Shown: positions 20,311 through 31,094, numbered from the stretch's first letter. The stretch is DNA of 64,000 nt from Okeania sp. SIO2C9 (GCF_010672455.1 NZ_JAAHGO010000007.1:358025-422024); one strand, 5' to 3'. The notes: a model not told the origin generated them from the sequence alone. Translations and numbers: made by a program.

Positions 20311-21659
20311 TATAAATAATCTCCTGTAATCGGTTTACTTTTTGGATAGTGAATTACTATCTATATTCTTTTTATATCTCTAAATTCAGATCATTTATTG
20401 TTAACTAATATACTTTTTACTATCTTTTTTCTCATTTTATGAGCGGTTGCTTGTTTTTTTAAGTATAAATTCTCAATCCAGAGAATGGCATTATTAATAT
20501 TAGTTTTTACTGTCTCAATATCAATAAAAATTAATAAAAAAAATTATTTTTTATGATATCATTAATCTTGGTTTATTGCGGCGATTATGCAAGTAAAATT
20601 TTACAGTCATCTACTTAAATTGTCAAGATAATAAGATAATTTTTCCCAAAACAATTATATCTGTAAATCTGCCAAATTAGCGAACATTTAAGTTGCTATT
20701 TAGACCAAAAGTAAACAAATATTAATTGTTACTGAACAGAGAATTAAATGGAGAAAAACTATGACTATCAGATGTTATGTTAGCTTCAATCGATAATTTT
20801 AAAAGTGAGAACAAGCCAAAATCAAAAGTGTTGCCAGTAAAAAATTACAAAATTAAGTCGATCGGGTATAATTGAATATGCGGTTTTTCAATCTTTACTC
20901 TACAAAAAACATAGATGCTTAAAGTAGAAGCGATCGCTGCTAACAAAAGTATGAATAATATTAATAGCGATCGCTCATACAATTTGCCGAAGACAAGAAC
21001 CTTCAGAGCAATTGATAAAAATTTTTCAGGCAAAGGTTATATCTGGAATGCGATCGTCATAACGAGACGAGTAGCTACAGCAAATTCTAAGTACATGAAG
21101 TGCAAACATTTAAGACCTTTCCCTTTGAGATTATTTGTCAACAAAAAATTAACAGGACTCACGCATGAGGTACGAAAAACTAGGACTTGAGATTGCTTCC
21201 CTATGGGTCGCAATGACAGAAATACGTTGAGGTGCGTAAGTCCTAACAATAATACTTGTAGTGATGTTCTATGGAACGGGTGGTAGTACATTGTAATGGT
21301 AGTGCATTGTCCGGCAATATTTGTTACGAAAACAGTGGGAGCATCTTGCTTCCGTGCCAGATATTCCTCTTTGCTGTATACCATTACGCTCCGCAGGACT
21401 AATCATGGAATCTACCTACTATGGTCTCTTCAAATGAAAACTGCTGTAATACCAATTTGATAAATGTTTGCTACAAATGACCAGTATCTTTAATTAGAAG
21501 TCAAGTAGGGGAGCCGTCAGTAGGGCAATGTACAGATGGCCATAAGCACATTTTGAAAAGTCAGATAAAATTATTTACTATGAAACTTTATATTTGATTG
21601 TCTAGTTGACCGGAAAGTCAATAACATGAAAAGAAACTGTACTAAATAAGGAGGCATAA
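20311..21659. other. Long gap without a supported gene
   Basis: This 1.35-kb stretch is AT-rich. Open frames in it are short and have no recognisable content. It holds a palindromic element at 21153-21244 (CAGGACTCACGC...GCGTAAGTCCT) and a GGGAGCATCTTGCTTCC repeat at 21283-21405. ATACCAATTTGATAAATGTT at 21451-21480 recurs in inverted form at 32735-32762 and 54838-54866. Confidence 0.6.
21283..21405. repeat. Dispersed repeat with GTGGGAGCATCTTGC core
   Basis: It matches 791-918 closely (GGCAATATTTGTTAC, then GTGGGAGCATCTTGCTTCC) and 17640-17725 in reverse. It is non-coding. Confidence 0.55.
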
Positions 21660-22565
21660 ATGCGTAGTAAACGCTCTAAACCCTGGATTCATCGTAATTC
21701 ACGTTTTATTATTACTGGTATTTCCACAGTAGGAGCAGTAATTACAGCATATCTCGCTATAGAAAAATTTATGGGAGGAGTCGTGACTTGTCCTGTAGCT
21801 GGTTGCGATAAGGTACTTGAAAGTCCTTATGCTATGATTTTTGGCTTACCTCTAGCTCTCTTTGGCTTTATAGCTTATGCTGGTATGGGAATAATGGCGA
21901 TCGGTCCTTGGGTAATTAACCCAGATTCTCAGAAGGAGTTACGCTCAAAACTAGAAAACTGGAGTTGGTTATTAATGTTTGTGGGTGGCGTATCCATGAC
22001 TATCTTCAGTAGCTATTTGATGTACATCATGGCATTTGAGATTAAATCTCTGTGTTTTTATTGCATCGGTTCGGCTATTTGTTCTGTAGCTTTATTTGTT
22101 TTAGCATTAATCGGTCGTGACTGGGAAGATATTGGGCAATTAATCTTTACCGCTATTATTGTTGGAATGGTTACTCTTGTAGGAACATTTGCGGTTTATG
22201 CTCCCATTCATAGTCCTATTGCTGAAAAACAAGATATTTATGCAGTTACAACTACTTCGACTCCGGCAAAAATTGCTTTAGCAGAACATCTGACAGAAGT
22301 GGGAGCAAAAATGTATGGTGCTTATTGGTGTGGTCACTGTCAAGACCAAAAGAAGTTGTTTGGTCAAGAAGCTGTTAGTAAACTTAATTATATTGAGTGC
22401 GATCCTAAAGGCAAAAACCCTCAACAAAGCTCATGTATCGCAGCCAATATTACCGCATATCCGACTTGGAAAATTAATGGTAACTCTTACGAAGGTACAG
22501 TTTCTTTAGAGGATTTAGCAAAATATTCCGGTTATAAAGGTCCAGCTAATTTTAACAATCTTTAA
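21660..22565 (+). CDS. VKOR-thioredoxin fusion, disulfide-forming membrane oxidoreductase
   Basis: The 301-residue protein is a bacterial vitamin K epoxide reductase homologue fused to a thioredoxin-like domain. Such fusions oxidise thiols of exported proteins, passing electrons to quinone, and in cyanobacteria stand in for DsbA/DsbB. The VKOR part (1-185) has several membrane segments, the loop cysteines C44 and C49 (TCPVAGC) and the active CFYC pair (C132, C135). The thioredoxin part has WCGHC (C224, C227) and the cis-proline stretch AYPTW. AAGGAGG lies 7 bases before the ATG. A 28-bp palindrome follows it, and the next gene is convergent. Confidence 0.95.
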   Translation: MRSKRSKPWIHRNSRFIITGISTVGAVITAYLAIEKFMGGVVTCPVAGCDKVLESPYAMIFGLPLALFGFIAYAGMGIMAIGPWVINPDSQKELRSKLENWSWLLMFVGGVSMTIFSSYLMYIMAFEIKSLCFYCIGSAICSVALFVLALIGRDWEDIGQLIFTAIIVGMVTLVGTFAVYAPIHSPIAEKQDIYAVTTTSTPAKIALAEHLTEVGAKMYGAYWCGHCQDQKKLFGQEAVSKLNYIECDPKGKNPQQSSCIAANITAYPTWKINGNSYEGTVSLEDLAKYSGYKGPANFNNL

Positions 22566-22572
22566 TATCAGC

Positions 22573-22600
22573 GTAGGGACGCTCCATGGAACGTCCCTAC
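22573..22600. terminator. 28-bp palindrome between convergent genes, possible bidirectional terminator
   Basis: GTAGGGACGCTCC and GGAACGTCCCTAC form an almost perfect stem just after the VKOR stop and before the end of the convergent PEP-CTERM gene. The same palindrome is the centre of the foldback elements at 11620 and 44015. It may terminate transcription from both sides, but it lacks a strong T run. Confidence 0.45.
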
Positions 22601-22634
22601 AGAAGATTTTGATTAATCATTGATTATCCGAACA

Positions 22635-24443
22635 TCATAAGAAGGCAGCATTTTCTTCAGTAGTTTTGTTCTTACGCTTCAACAATAACTTTCCTCCTGC
22701 TCCGAATACCAACAAACCAAAAATTGTACCAGGTTCAGGTACAGAATTAATTTCATAAATAGTAGTTGTACCACTAACTTCATTCGCCACTACTAACAAA
22801 GCTATACCATTGGGACTATCTTCTGCACTAATAAATGTTAACCCCTCTGGCCCTAGATCGCCAGCACCAGCAGTACCAACTTCGGGTTCTCCAATGGGAC
22901 TATCTTCTGCACTAATAAATGTGAACACCTCTGGCCCTAGAAGGCCAGCAGTACCAGCTTCAGGGTCTCCAAAAAAGTTACGATTATTCGTGTAGCTAAT
23001 AAACTTAGGAGCCCATGGATTACTAACATCATAGGTCATAAAGCCACCAATCCTTTCTAAACCAATAAAGGCTAAAGTACTATTACCTACCATACCAATA
23101 GTCACACCTTCAGGTTCTGGGCCTTTATTATCACTTCGATTATCAAAGGAGTCATTTTCATCATTATTGGAGTTGAAGAATTCAGGAAATAATTGAGCAG
23201 TTATTTGTTCAAAATCATCCCCACTGTCAAAAACTAAAGCTCCCTCTTCATCCCAAATGGAAAAAGAGCGACCGCCGAAGGCATATAGCTCATCAAAGTC
23301 ACCATCACCATCTGTATCACCCAGGGTATTTGTAATTTCCAAAGGCCCTATAGTTTCATCTTGCTGGAGTATCTCAGCATCTGGGAAAGCATTTGGGTCT
23401 AGTATCTCATCTGCCACTTTTGTTTCTTCATTAAACCCATCATAGTCACGACTATCACCCTCATTAGCTGTCACTAAGTAAGTTTTTCCTTCTACTGTAT
23501 AGCTAGCAATTTCATCTGGTTGGTATATCCCAAATACAGGATAATTATCAATATTAATTCGATCGTCTTGATTGCTACCATCTATTCCATTACCAGGTAG
23601 ACTATGATCCTTAAAACCAAGAGCAACAATATCTGTAAATGTAGCTGTTTCTATATCGAGTATACCTATAGCATTATTTTCCTGTAATGTTACCCAAGCT
23701 GTTTTTCCATCTTCAGAAATAGTGAGCGCCTCCGGTTCCAAATCTTGGGCTACTGTTGCGCCTGGGCCAAATATCCGCACACCTTCTGCTCGTAGTTCAT
23801 CTACTTGAGCATTAAAAGCCTGAAAACCTGCGACATTATGCGTGATATTTTCTATGCCATTAGACAGATCGATGATACTAACAGAGCCTTCTGGATCTAT
23901 ATCTCCTTCTAGATAACCTTCTGGTTCAGCTTCATTGGCCACCAGTAGTTTAGTGCCATCTGGTGTAAAGGTCAGCATATCGGGTAAAGCACCCACTGTT
24001 ATTTGATTGATGAGATTGCCATCATTATCAAAGAATAAAACTTCTCCTGGATTTGTGATTGTGTCATTTTCAACAGCAACCGCAAATACACTGTTACTGT
24101 AAGCAACACTATTGACACCACCAAAATTGCCAAATTGACCTAAATTTATACTAAAATCTAGATTTGGAGTGTTGGGGTTACTAATATCTAAAACATCTAT
24201 TGCCACTGTGTTGTCGTTAACAACAAAAAGTCTTTCACTATTTGGATCGAAGGCTGTTATTCTTGATGCACTATCATCAAATACACCTGTAGCATAAGTA
24301 CCTACTGGTGTGAAATTTAAACCAATAGCTGTACTTGGTGCTGACATTATGGCGATTGCCATACTTGATTGTACAGTTACTTCAATGATTTTTTCTAATA
24401 CATTAGTATTAGTATATTTACTTTTATCCTGATAGTTTTTCAT
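22635..24443 (-). CDS. Choice-of-anchor I family secreted protein with PEP-CTERM anchor
   Basis: The 602-residue protein carries a signal peptide (about 22-42) and repeated beta-propeller-like blocks such as LLVANEAEPEGYL, YLVTANEGDSRDYDGF and GPEGLTFISAEDSPNG, typical of the 'choice-of-anchor I' family. The C-terminus has a PEP-CTERM sorting signal: SVPEPGTIFGLLVFGAGG then KLLLKRK. It should be exported and processed by an exosortase, none of which is in this window. An internal tandem duplication repeats the stretch GTAG.LGPE..TFISAEDSP (coding bases about 22810-22970). Function is uncertain; phosphatase- or esterase-like roles have been suggested for relatives. Confidence 0.85.
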   Translation of the reverse strand: MKNYQDKSKYTNTNVLEKIIEVTVQSSMAIAIMSAPSTAIGLNFTPVGTYATGVFDDSASRITAFDPNSERLFVVNDNTVAIDVLDISNPNTPNLDFSINLGQFGNFGGVNSVAYSNSVFAVAVENDTITNPGEVLFFDNDGNLINQITVGALPDMLTFTPDGTKLLVANEAEPEGYLEGDIDPEGSVSIIDLSNGIENITHNVAGFQAFNAQVDELRAEGVRIFGPGATVAQDLEPEALTISEDGKTAWVTLQENNAIGILDIETATFTDIVALGFKDHSLPGNGIDGSNQDDRINIDNYPVFGIYQPDEIASYTVEGKTYLVTANEGDSRDYDGFNEETKVADEILDPNAFPDAEILQQDETIGPLEITNTLGDTDGDGDFDELYAFGGRSFSIWDEEGALVFDSGDDFEQITAQLFPEFFNSNNDENDSFDNRSDNKGPEPEGVTIGMVGNSTLAFIGLERIGGFMTYDVSNPWAPKFISYTNNRNFFGDPEAGTAGLLGPEVFTFISAEDSPIGEPEVGTAGAGDLGPEGLTFISAEDSPNGIALLVVANEVSGTTTIYEINSVPEPGTIFGLLVFGAGGKLLLKRKNKTTEENAAFL

Positions 24444-25160
24444 TGATTATGTATCTCCTAAATAAATATCTTTTTGAAATTATTCCGCTATATTCTACAT
24501 AATTTTTTTTCAATCGTGCTATAGCTTTGACAGCTAGTATTTTTAGAGCAAAGAAAATGTGTAAAAATTTTATACATTTTCCTATTTTATTACTGATCGT
24601 TCTCTCAATATTTAGTAAAGTTTAATGAGCTAAGATGTATTTATTTTGGTAAGACAAAATAAAACTGTTAAAGGCAATACTTAATAGGGAGAGGCTTTTA
24701 AGCTATCAGCCCTACTTAATAAGTTAATATTCATATAGCCAAATTTCAGTGCTCAACAAGCTTACTACCTGATAAAAACACTTAAACTATAGTTATGGAA
24801 TCTCAATGATAGAATAATTTATATGAACATTTTTACTCAGTTATCCATGTTGTCATACCAATTTGATGTAATATTACACAGAATTAGGTTTTAGATTTTA
24901 TAACAATTTGATGTAATATTACACAAAATTATGAGATTGATTAACTTATCTATCTTAATCTCATGTCAACTCTGATTAAGATATTATTTTATACAACCTC
25001 TAATGAATTTGGTATGAGTAAAAAAAACAATTTTGATCGATACTTTATAAATAATTGCATTATTAGTTATAAATATGCAATAGTTATGAGCTAACTTCAT
25101 CAAATCTTCATATATTGTTGATTAATTAAAGTAGCAATCTTGAGTGGCTATTTACAAACA
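24444..25160. other. AT-rich gap with a local direct repeat
   Basis: No supported gene. CAATTTGATGTAATATTACA is present twice (about 24859 and 24904), both copies followed by CA(G/A)AATTA. The first is preceded by ATACCAA, as in the dispersed motif at 21451. Confidence 0.5.
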
Positions 25161-25357
25161 AGGCGTTGCTAATTTGAGGTATGATATTATTCAGGACTAA
25201 GAGGGAGAGCAAAAAACTTTCTCCTTCTACTCGGGGTTTCTGATTCTTTCTTCCCTCCTGACTCGGTCTTCCTGACTTCCCCTCCTGGAAGGGGCGCGCG
25301 GGTGGGTTGACTCCTAAGTAATTAGGATTAGTATCATACAGGTGCTTCAGCAACGCC
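25161..25357. mobile_element. MITE of the GGYGTTG family, 197 bp, with 8-bp target duplication
   Basis: The ends are GGCGTTGCTAATTTGAGG and GTGCTTCAGCAACGCC. Perfect 8-bp duplications ACAAACAA lie at 25153-25160 and 25358-25365. Inside are CTCCTGACTC heptamers and a pyrimidine-rich stretch, with no real gene. Confidence 0.9.
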
Positions 25358-25699
25358 ACAAACAATAGTTGTATTAAGTCGATATAATGAGCGGCTATAT
25401 ATATCTGGCCTACAGCCCTCCAATAATCTTGCTAGGATAGTATAAATATCTGTGGTGTTTTCAAAAAAGTGACAATAAAGATCCCTAACATTGATGGCCA
25501 AGTACTCAACAAAATCAGTCAAGTGTTTAAGTTTAGTAACTAGACTATTATTTATTGGCAATTTATAGAACTAATAAGACCTCAATGGCCAAACCGGGAT
25601 AGAGCTGTGGAAAAATTACCTGATTAAAACTTTTGTTCGTGAATTTATTTGAGTTATATCCTTAAAGTTACAACTATCAAGAATGGAGAAGTGGAGAAA

Positions 25700-26632
25700 A
25701 TGTTACGCAAGCTTTTTGTGAAACTATCACTTTTTGGCATGGTCATCGCCTTAGTCAGCTCTAGCTTAAAATCATCAGCATTAAACCCAAAGCTGTTAGC
25801 TAGTACTCAAGACCCAAGTACAATAGTTATTGCTGATATTTCTAATAATCCTTCAAAAAAGATTAAACGCTATCAACCCTTAGCAGACTACTTAGCAGAA
25901 AGACTAGGCCCATTTGGAGTAAAGGTAGGGGATGTCGAAATAGCTTCTGACTTACAAGAAATGGCCAATGCACTCAACTCAGGAGAAGTAGATATTTATT
26001 TTGATAGTCCCTACCCAGCAATGATTGTGAGCGATCAGTCTAATGCTAAACCAATTCTACGTCGTTGGAAAGGTGGTGTACCAGATTATTATACTGTTAT
26101 TTTTACCATGAAGGATCGTGGAATTCAATCCTTAGAGGATTTAAAAAGTAAGATAGTTGGTTTTGATGAAATTAGCTCTACTTCAGGCTATATGTTGCCC
26201 ACTTCTTTGCTAATAGAAAGTGGTTTAAATCCTCAACAGAAGAGATCGGCTAGTTCCACAGTATCCGCTAATGAAGTAGGATATGTTTTTACTGATGATG
26301 ATGAAAATACTATCCAATGGGTAATTAGTGGAAAAGTTGCTGCTGGTGCAGTTGACATCGGTACTTTTATGGAAATTCCGGAAGCAAACCGACAAGCCAT
26401 GATAGTTTTAGCAAAAAGTGAGAAAGTAGCTCGCCATGTAGTTTTAGTTAGACCTGAGATGAAACCGGAAATGCTTGAGGCCATCAAAGCTATTTTGATT
26501 AAAATGGATCAAACGGCAGAGGGACGAGAAGTCTTAGAGAAGTTTGAAAAGACAGCCAAATTCGATGATTTTCCTCCAGAGTCAAGTATAGAAAGAATGC
26601 GAGAATTGTATGAACTTGTTCAAAACAGGTGA
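25700..26632 (+). CDS. PhnD-like periplasmic substrate-binding protein
   Basis: The 310-residue protein fits the phosphate/phosphite/phosphonate-binding (PhnD) family. After a signal peptide (1-30), the fold shows IVIADISNNPSKKIKRYQPL, then YQPLADYLAERL and DIYFDSPYPAMIVS, in which the ligand-binding serine and tyrosine region is expected. The ATG at 25700 was chosen over the GTG-like upstream start because it gives a normal signal peptide and has GGAG just before it. The stop is only 5 bases from the start of the sensor kinase gene, so the two are one operon. No phnC or phnE transporter genes follow. It is therefore probably a receptor that reports to the kinase rather than an importer component. 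Confidence 0.85.
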   Translation: MLRKLFVKLSLFGMVIALVSSSLKSSALNPKLLASTQDPSTIVIADISNNPSKKIKRYQPLADYLAERLGPFGVKVGDVEIASDLQEMANALNSGEVDIYFDSPYPAMIVSDQSNAKPILRRWKGGVPDYYTVIFTMKDRGIQSLEDLKSKIVGFDEISSTSGYMLPTSLLIESGLNPQQKRSASSTVSANEVGYVFTDDDENTIQWVISGKVAAGAVDIGTFMEIPEANRQAMIVLAKSEKVARHVVLVRPEMKPEMLEAIKAILIKMDQTAEGREVLEKFEKTAKFDDFPPESSIERMRELYELVQNR

Positions 26633-26637
26633 ATTAG

Positions 26638-28608
26638 ATGGGCTTATTCAGGGTTGGACAAGGGTCGCTAGCCACCAAGTTAACGCTAGCCATGACAGGT
26701 TTGGTTGTCATGGTAGTGGCCGGTGTCACTTGGCTATCCGTTCACCGTCAGCAACAAAATTTTCGTACTGAATTGAAAAAACAGGCGGAAATCTTACTTA
26801 ATACTATATCAGTAACAGTTAGAGATTCTCTCTACAGGCTAGATGCTGATTTTATGGAAGAAATAATGGAGCAGCTTGGAGAAGATCAAGTGCTGGCTGC
26901 TGGCCGTATTTATGAGAAAGATGGAAGAATAGTTGCTGATGCTTATGGTGAAGATGTTTTGGTTTACAATATTAAACCCGATGAATTTGGCCAGCGTCTA
27001 TTAGAGAGCGATGAAACAATTTTTGAGTGGCAGTCTACTCAACTGCTTGCTGGTAAGGCAGTAGTGATTGGGCGAAAAAGACTGGGAGCTGTGAGTGTAG
27101 GTTTGTCTACAACTCCTTTAAATCAAAAAATTGCTGCTGTGCGTAATCAAGGTCTTATAGTAGCAGCGATGGCTGCTACTGCAGGAACTTTTCTGGCATT
27201 GTTAATTAGTCGCTCTATTACTGAACCTCTAAAGGAAATGACTGTAGTTACTAAATGTCTCGCTTCTGGAGACCTAACTCAGAAGATGGATATTTGTACT
27301 GGAGATGAATTAGCTGTATTGGCAAAGTCTTTTAATAGTATGACTTATCAACTTAGAGAACTAATTCATAGCAAGGAGAAGCTAATTCGTAGTTTAAAAC
27401 AAAGAGCAGAAGATTTACGGCAAAGTGAGGCTAAAAATAGAGCGCTGCTTGATGCTATCCCAGATGTAATTTTGCGATTCAGCAATCATGGGGTTTTTCT
27501 CTACTATAAACCTTCTAGAAAAAATGATTTACCCTGGTCTAGGGATAAATTAATAGGTAAAAAAGTTTCCGAAGTTTTGCCAGAAAATGCTGCAAAACAA
27601 TATTTACAATATTTTAAGGAAGCGCTGCAAACAGGAGATATTAAAATATTTGAATATGAGTGGTTTGTCCATGGACGACGTCGTCATTTTGAAGCAAGAA
27701 TATTGGCAAGCGGTAAAAATGAAGTTTTGGCTATTGTTCGAGATATTACAGAAAGTAAGTTAGCTAATATAGAGTTGAAACAAGCAAAAGAGGCTGCAGA
27801 AGGTGCTAACAAAGCCAAAAGTATGTTTCTTGCTAGTATGAGCCATGAGCTGAGAACACCTCTGAATGCGATTATTGGTTATAGCGATCTGCTGCGAGAA
27901 GATGCTGAAGATTTAGGCTATGAAGATTTTATTCCAGACCTGGAGCAAATTAAAAACTCTGGTTTACATCTGCTAACAATTATTCAAGATATCCTAGATA
28001 TTTCTAAGGTAGAATCAGGCGAGATGACTATATATGAAGAAGAATTTGATATCTTGACATTAATAAGAGAAGTCCAATCCATTGTACAACCACTGATCAT
28101 GAAAAATGGTAATTCTTTTCAGATACATTGTAGTAAAGAAATTGGAACTATGGTTGCTGACCGAACAAAAATTAAGCAAGTTGTGATTAATCTATTGAGT
28201 AATGCTAGCAAGTTTACTCACGAAGGTATCATTACTTTAAAGGTAGTTCGGGAACACAACATACAGCAGCATGGAAATGGTAGCAGCACATGGGAAATAG
28301 GGTCAGGTCATCTTTCAGATAATCAGGTATTAAATCAGATAATTTTTAGTGTAACTGATACTGGCATAGGTATGACTCCAGAGCAGATTGACAAAGTGTT
28401 TCAGCCTTTTGTACAAGCTGATAACTCTACGACTCGTAAGTACGGTGGAACTGGTTTGGGGTTGTCTATCTGTCAAAAATTTTGTGAAATGATGGGTGGA
28501 AAAATTACGGTAGAAAGCTCTGTTGGTGTTGGCTCTACTTTTAGTATAAATTTACCAACTGTTGTCACATTAAAAACTGACCATATTTTAAGTTCAGAGC
28601 GGTCGTAA
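26638..28608 (+). CDS. Membrane sensor histidine kinase (HAMP-PAS-HisKA-HATPase)
   Basis: The 656-residue kinase has a first membrane helix at about 15-34, a periplasmic sensor region to about 170, a second helix at about 171-190, then HAMP (about 191-245), a PAS domain (about 265-375) and a kinase core. H403 in [11 protein letters not shown] is the phosphorylated histidine. N, G1 and G2 boxes read [15 protein letters not shown] and GGTGLGLSI. It lies 5 bases after the PhnD-like gene, so that binding protein probably feeds its periplasmic sensor. No response regulator gene is next to it. The TAA stop directly abuts a MITE. Confidence 0.92.
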   Translation: MGLFRVGQGSLATKLTLAMTGLVVMVVAGVTWLSVHRQQQNFRTELKKQAEILLNTISVTVRDSLYRLDADFMEEIMEQLGEDQVLAAGRIYEKDGRIVADAYGEDVLVYNIKPDEFGQRLLESDETIFEWQSTQLLAGKAVVIGRKRLGAVSVGLSTTPLNQKIAAVRNQGLIVAAMAATAGTFLALLISRSITEPLKEMTVVTKCLASGDLTQKMDICTGDELAVLAKSFNSMTYQLRELIHSKEKLIRSLKQRAEDLRQSEAKNRALLDAIPDVILRFSNHGVFLYYKPSRKNDLPWSRDKLIGKKVSEVLPENAAKQYLQYFKEALQTGDIKIFEYEWFVHGRRRHFEARILASGKNEVLAIVRDITESKLANIELKQAKEAAEGANKAKSMFLASMSHELRTPLNAIIGYSDLLREDAEDLGYEDFIPDLEQIKNSGLHLLTIIQDILDISKVESGEMTIYEEEFDILTLIREVQSIVQPLIMKNGNSFQIHCSKEIGTMVADRTKIKQVVINLLSNASKFTHEGIITLKVVREHNIQQHGNGSSTWEIGSGHLSDNQVLNQIIFSVTDTGIGMTPEQIDKVFQPFVQADNSTTRKYGGTGLGLSICQKFCEMMGGKITVESSVGVGSTFSINLPTVVTLKTDHILSSERS

Positions 28609-28760
28609 TATTATGTCCGGTAGCATCGGTGTAATTGGATGGGGAGATGGGACCCACCCCTCGCCCCTCCCAGGAGGGGAATGTGGGGAGATGGGGGGGA
28701 AATATTTGGTAATGGTTGAAGATGGAACATTTTTTTATACCGAATTAAACGGATTTGACA
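28609..28760. mobile_element. TNA-type MITE, second subfamily, exactly between two stop codons
   Basis: The 152-bp element starts TATTATGTCCGGTAGCATCG and ends TTAAACGGATTTGACA. It fills the whole space between the kinase stop (TAA, 28606-28608) and the stop of the convergent HxlR gene (TTA on the plus strand, 28761-28763). The flanking triplets TAA and TTA differ by one base. The inside resembles 19304-19472 (GGTAATGGTTGAAGATGGAA). Confidence 0.8.
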
Positions 28761-29114
28761 TTATTCATCTATCTTTTCATTTTCCTGATGAGAATTCAGA
28801 TGTTCAATCCCCCATTCGTGCATTTCATCAATCATAGGTTTAAGACTTTTTCCGAGAGGAGTTAAAGAATATTCGACTTTTGGAGGAACCTGTAAATAAA
28901 CTTCCCGATGAACAATACCATCTGCCTCCATTTCCCGCAATTGTTGGGTAAGCATTTTGTGAGTCACACCTTGTAAAGAACGATGAAGTTGATTGAAACG
29001 TTTGACCCCATCAAATAATTCCTTGAGAATCAAAAGTTTCCAACGTCCACCAATGACTTTGATAGCCATCTGTGCTGGGCAATTTTTCTTCTTATTTGTA
29101 CTTTTAATTTTCAT
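28761..29114 (-). CDS. HxlR-family winged-helix transcription regulator
   Basis: The 117-residue protein shows the HxlR pattern: CPAQMAIKVIGGRWKLLILKEL, RFNQLHRSLQGVTHKMLTQQLREME, then VEYSLTPLGKSL. The conserved N-terminal cysteine (Cys12 in NKKKNCPAQ) is the redox-sensing residue in several relatives (HypR, QorR type). A CDGSH gene and a pirin gene follow in the opposite direction within 1.3 kb, so it may regulate them. Its ATG overlaps the stop codon of an IscB relic. Confidence 0.92.
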   Translation of the reverse strand: MKIKSTNKKKNCPAQMAIKVIGGRWKLLILKELFDGVKRFNQLHRSLQGVTHKMLTQQLREMEADGIVHREVYLQVPPKVEYSLTPLGKSLKPMIDEMHEWGIEHLNSHQENEKIDE

Positions 29115-29350
29115 CTCAAATTGTTGCTTTCCTCAGTTTTTATATTAAAGTTACCAGTTTTTATGACAGCCACTCGACCGAGATAAAAACCAATATTTTT
29201 GCTTTTGGTGACAACTACTTTAAAAATATCCCCACTCATAAAACCATAGGATTATTGGTGTCTAAGTTTAGGTTTGGTTCTAGGAAAACCATATTGATCA
29301 GTTCTACACATTTGTCTACTACCTCTACCCATAGTATCTTTTTGGGTACT
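29111..29350 (-). pseudogene. Relic of an IscB-type HNH/RuvC nuclease, C-terminal part
   Basis: Read on the minus strand, the bases give MGRGSRQMCRTDQYGFPRTK, a stop, then SYGFMSGDIFKVVVTKSKNI and GFYLGRVAVIKTGNFNIKT before TGA. This is the pattern I recall at the C-terminus of IscB proteins (SRQMCRTDKYGFP ... GFQTGDIVKA ... GKYLGRVAVR.SGSFNI). IscB is the guide-RNA-dependent nuclease related to Cas9. The rest is missing and an in-frame stop is present, so it is dead. Confidence 0.65.
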
Positions 29351-29479
29351 ATCTTACTTTAAAGTGCATACTATACATACTAACCTGACTTAAGCTAGAT
29401 TATAAATGTCAAAACAAAATCTCAGTTATTAACTCCTATAGATTTTGTATCCAGAGATTAATGCAATAGAGAAAACACC

Positions 29480-29870
<391 letters not shown>

Positions 29871-29989
29871 ATAAAATATTCATTTGTTAGTGTTGCATAA
29901 TCAAACAATTATTTTGACTGAAAATTAACTTCTGGAAAATCACAATTATGCAACATTAGTTGGGAGTAATCAAACATAAATTATCATTT

Positions 29990-30100
<111 letters not shown>

Positions 30101-30134
30101 TTCAACAAATAATTTCAGTTATTCAACCTAGTTA

Positions 30135-30261
30135 TATCATGTCCGGTTGAACAGTTATAAATAAACGACGAAGGAGTCAGTCCTCAGTTGTCAGGAGTTA
30201 GGAGGGAAGAAAGAAGAAGTAAAGAGAAACTTTTTTGACCACTAATTATCCGGAAATGATA
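30135..30261. mobile_element. TNA-type MITE upstream of pirin, 127 bp
   Basis: The ends are TATCATGTCCGG and CCGGAAATGATA, flanked by TTA on both sides (30132-30134 and 30262-30264). It lies 89 bp before the pirin start and so may be in its promoter region. Confidence 0.88.
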
Positions 30262-30350
30262 TTATTAATTTTTTTTATTAGTCAAAATTAATATTAGTAA
30301 TTAAAGTTTAATTTTCACAAAAAAATCAAATTTTATCGGAGGTAGTAAGA

Positions 30351-31049
30351 ATGATTTCTATACGAAAAGCTGAAGCAAGAGGGCACGCAAATTATGGTTG
30401 GCTCAATAGTTATCATACATTTTCTTTTGCCAACTATTTTGACCGTGAATATATGGGGTTTCGCTCTCTCAGAGTAATTAATGAAGATAGAGTTTCTCCT
30501 AATAATGGTTTTGGAACTCATGGACATCGAGATATGGAAATTATTACTTATGTTTTAGAAGGAGCATTAGAACATAAAGATAGTGCAGGAAATAGTGCTG
30601 TACTTTATCCTGGAGAAGTACAACACATGAGTACGGGTACAGGAATTATGCATAGTGAATATAACTACTCAAAATCTGAGGAGGTTCACTTTTTACAAAT
30701 TTGGTTACTACCAAATTCTAGGGGTTTAAAACCAATTTATAATCAACGTTCTTTTGATATAGAAAAAAACTCTGGTAAATTAAATTTAGTAGTTGCGAAA
30801 GATGGTAGAAATGGGGCGCTAAAAATTAATCAGGATGTTGATTTATTTGCAGGTATTTTGAAAGAGGGAGATCGCTTGTCTTATTCTTTTGATTCTGAAC
30901 GTTACGGATGGGTTCAAGTTGCTCGTGGGGAAATAGACCTTAATGATTTATCTTTAAAAGCAGGTGATGGTGCTGCTTTAAGCGAAATTAATGATGTTGA
31001 TATTACAGCTAAGTCAGATGCAGAAATTCTTTTATTTGATTTAGCATAG
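30351..31049 (+). CDS. Pirin family protein (YhhW-type bicupin)
   Basis: The 232-residue product has the pirin N-terminal cupin: RVINEDRVSPNNGFGTHGHR followed by DMEIITYVLEGALEHKDS and GEVQHMSTGTGIMHSEYN. The metal ligands H57, H59, H101 and E103 of the YhhW type appear to be conserved in these motifs. Relatives act as quercetin dioxygenases or redox-linked regulators. GGAGG lies 9 bases before the ATG. With HxlR and CDGSH nearby it may belong to an oxidative stress group. Confidence 0.92.
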   Translation: MISIRKAEARGHANYGWLNSYHTFSFANYFDREYMGFRSLRVINEDRVSPNNGFGTHGHRDMEIITYVLEGALEHKDSAGNSAVLYPGEVQHMSTGTGIMHSEYNYSKSEEVHFLQIWLLPNSRGLKPIYNQRSFDIEKNSGKLNLVVAKDGRNGALKINQDVDLFAGILKEGDRLSYSFDSERYGWVQVARGEIDLNDLSLKAGDGAALSEINDVDITAKSDAEILLFDLA

Positions 31050-31054
31050 CTCAT

Positions 31055-31094
31055 TTCAGTTATCAGTTATCAGTTATCAGTTATCAGTTGTCAG
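31055..31094. repeat. Heptanucleotide tandem repeat (CAGTTAT)n
   Basis: Four to five CAGTTAT/CAGTTGT units follow the pirin stop. The same heptamer is at 51972-52020, 52243-52263 and 56094-56124. Confidence 0.85.

Noticed and set aside
25334..25561. 75-codon gene on the minus strand
   Set aside because: Its 3' end lies in a MITE and its target duplication; no family or ribosome site is recognisable.
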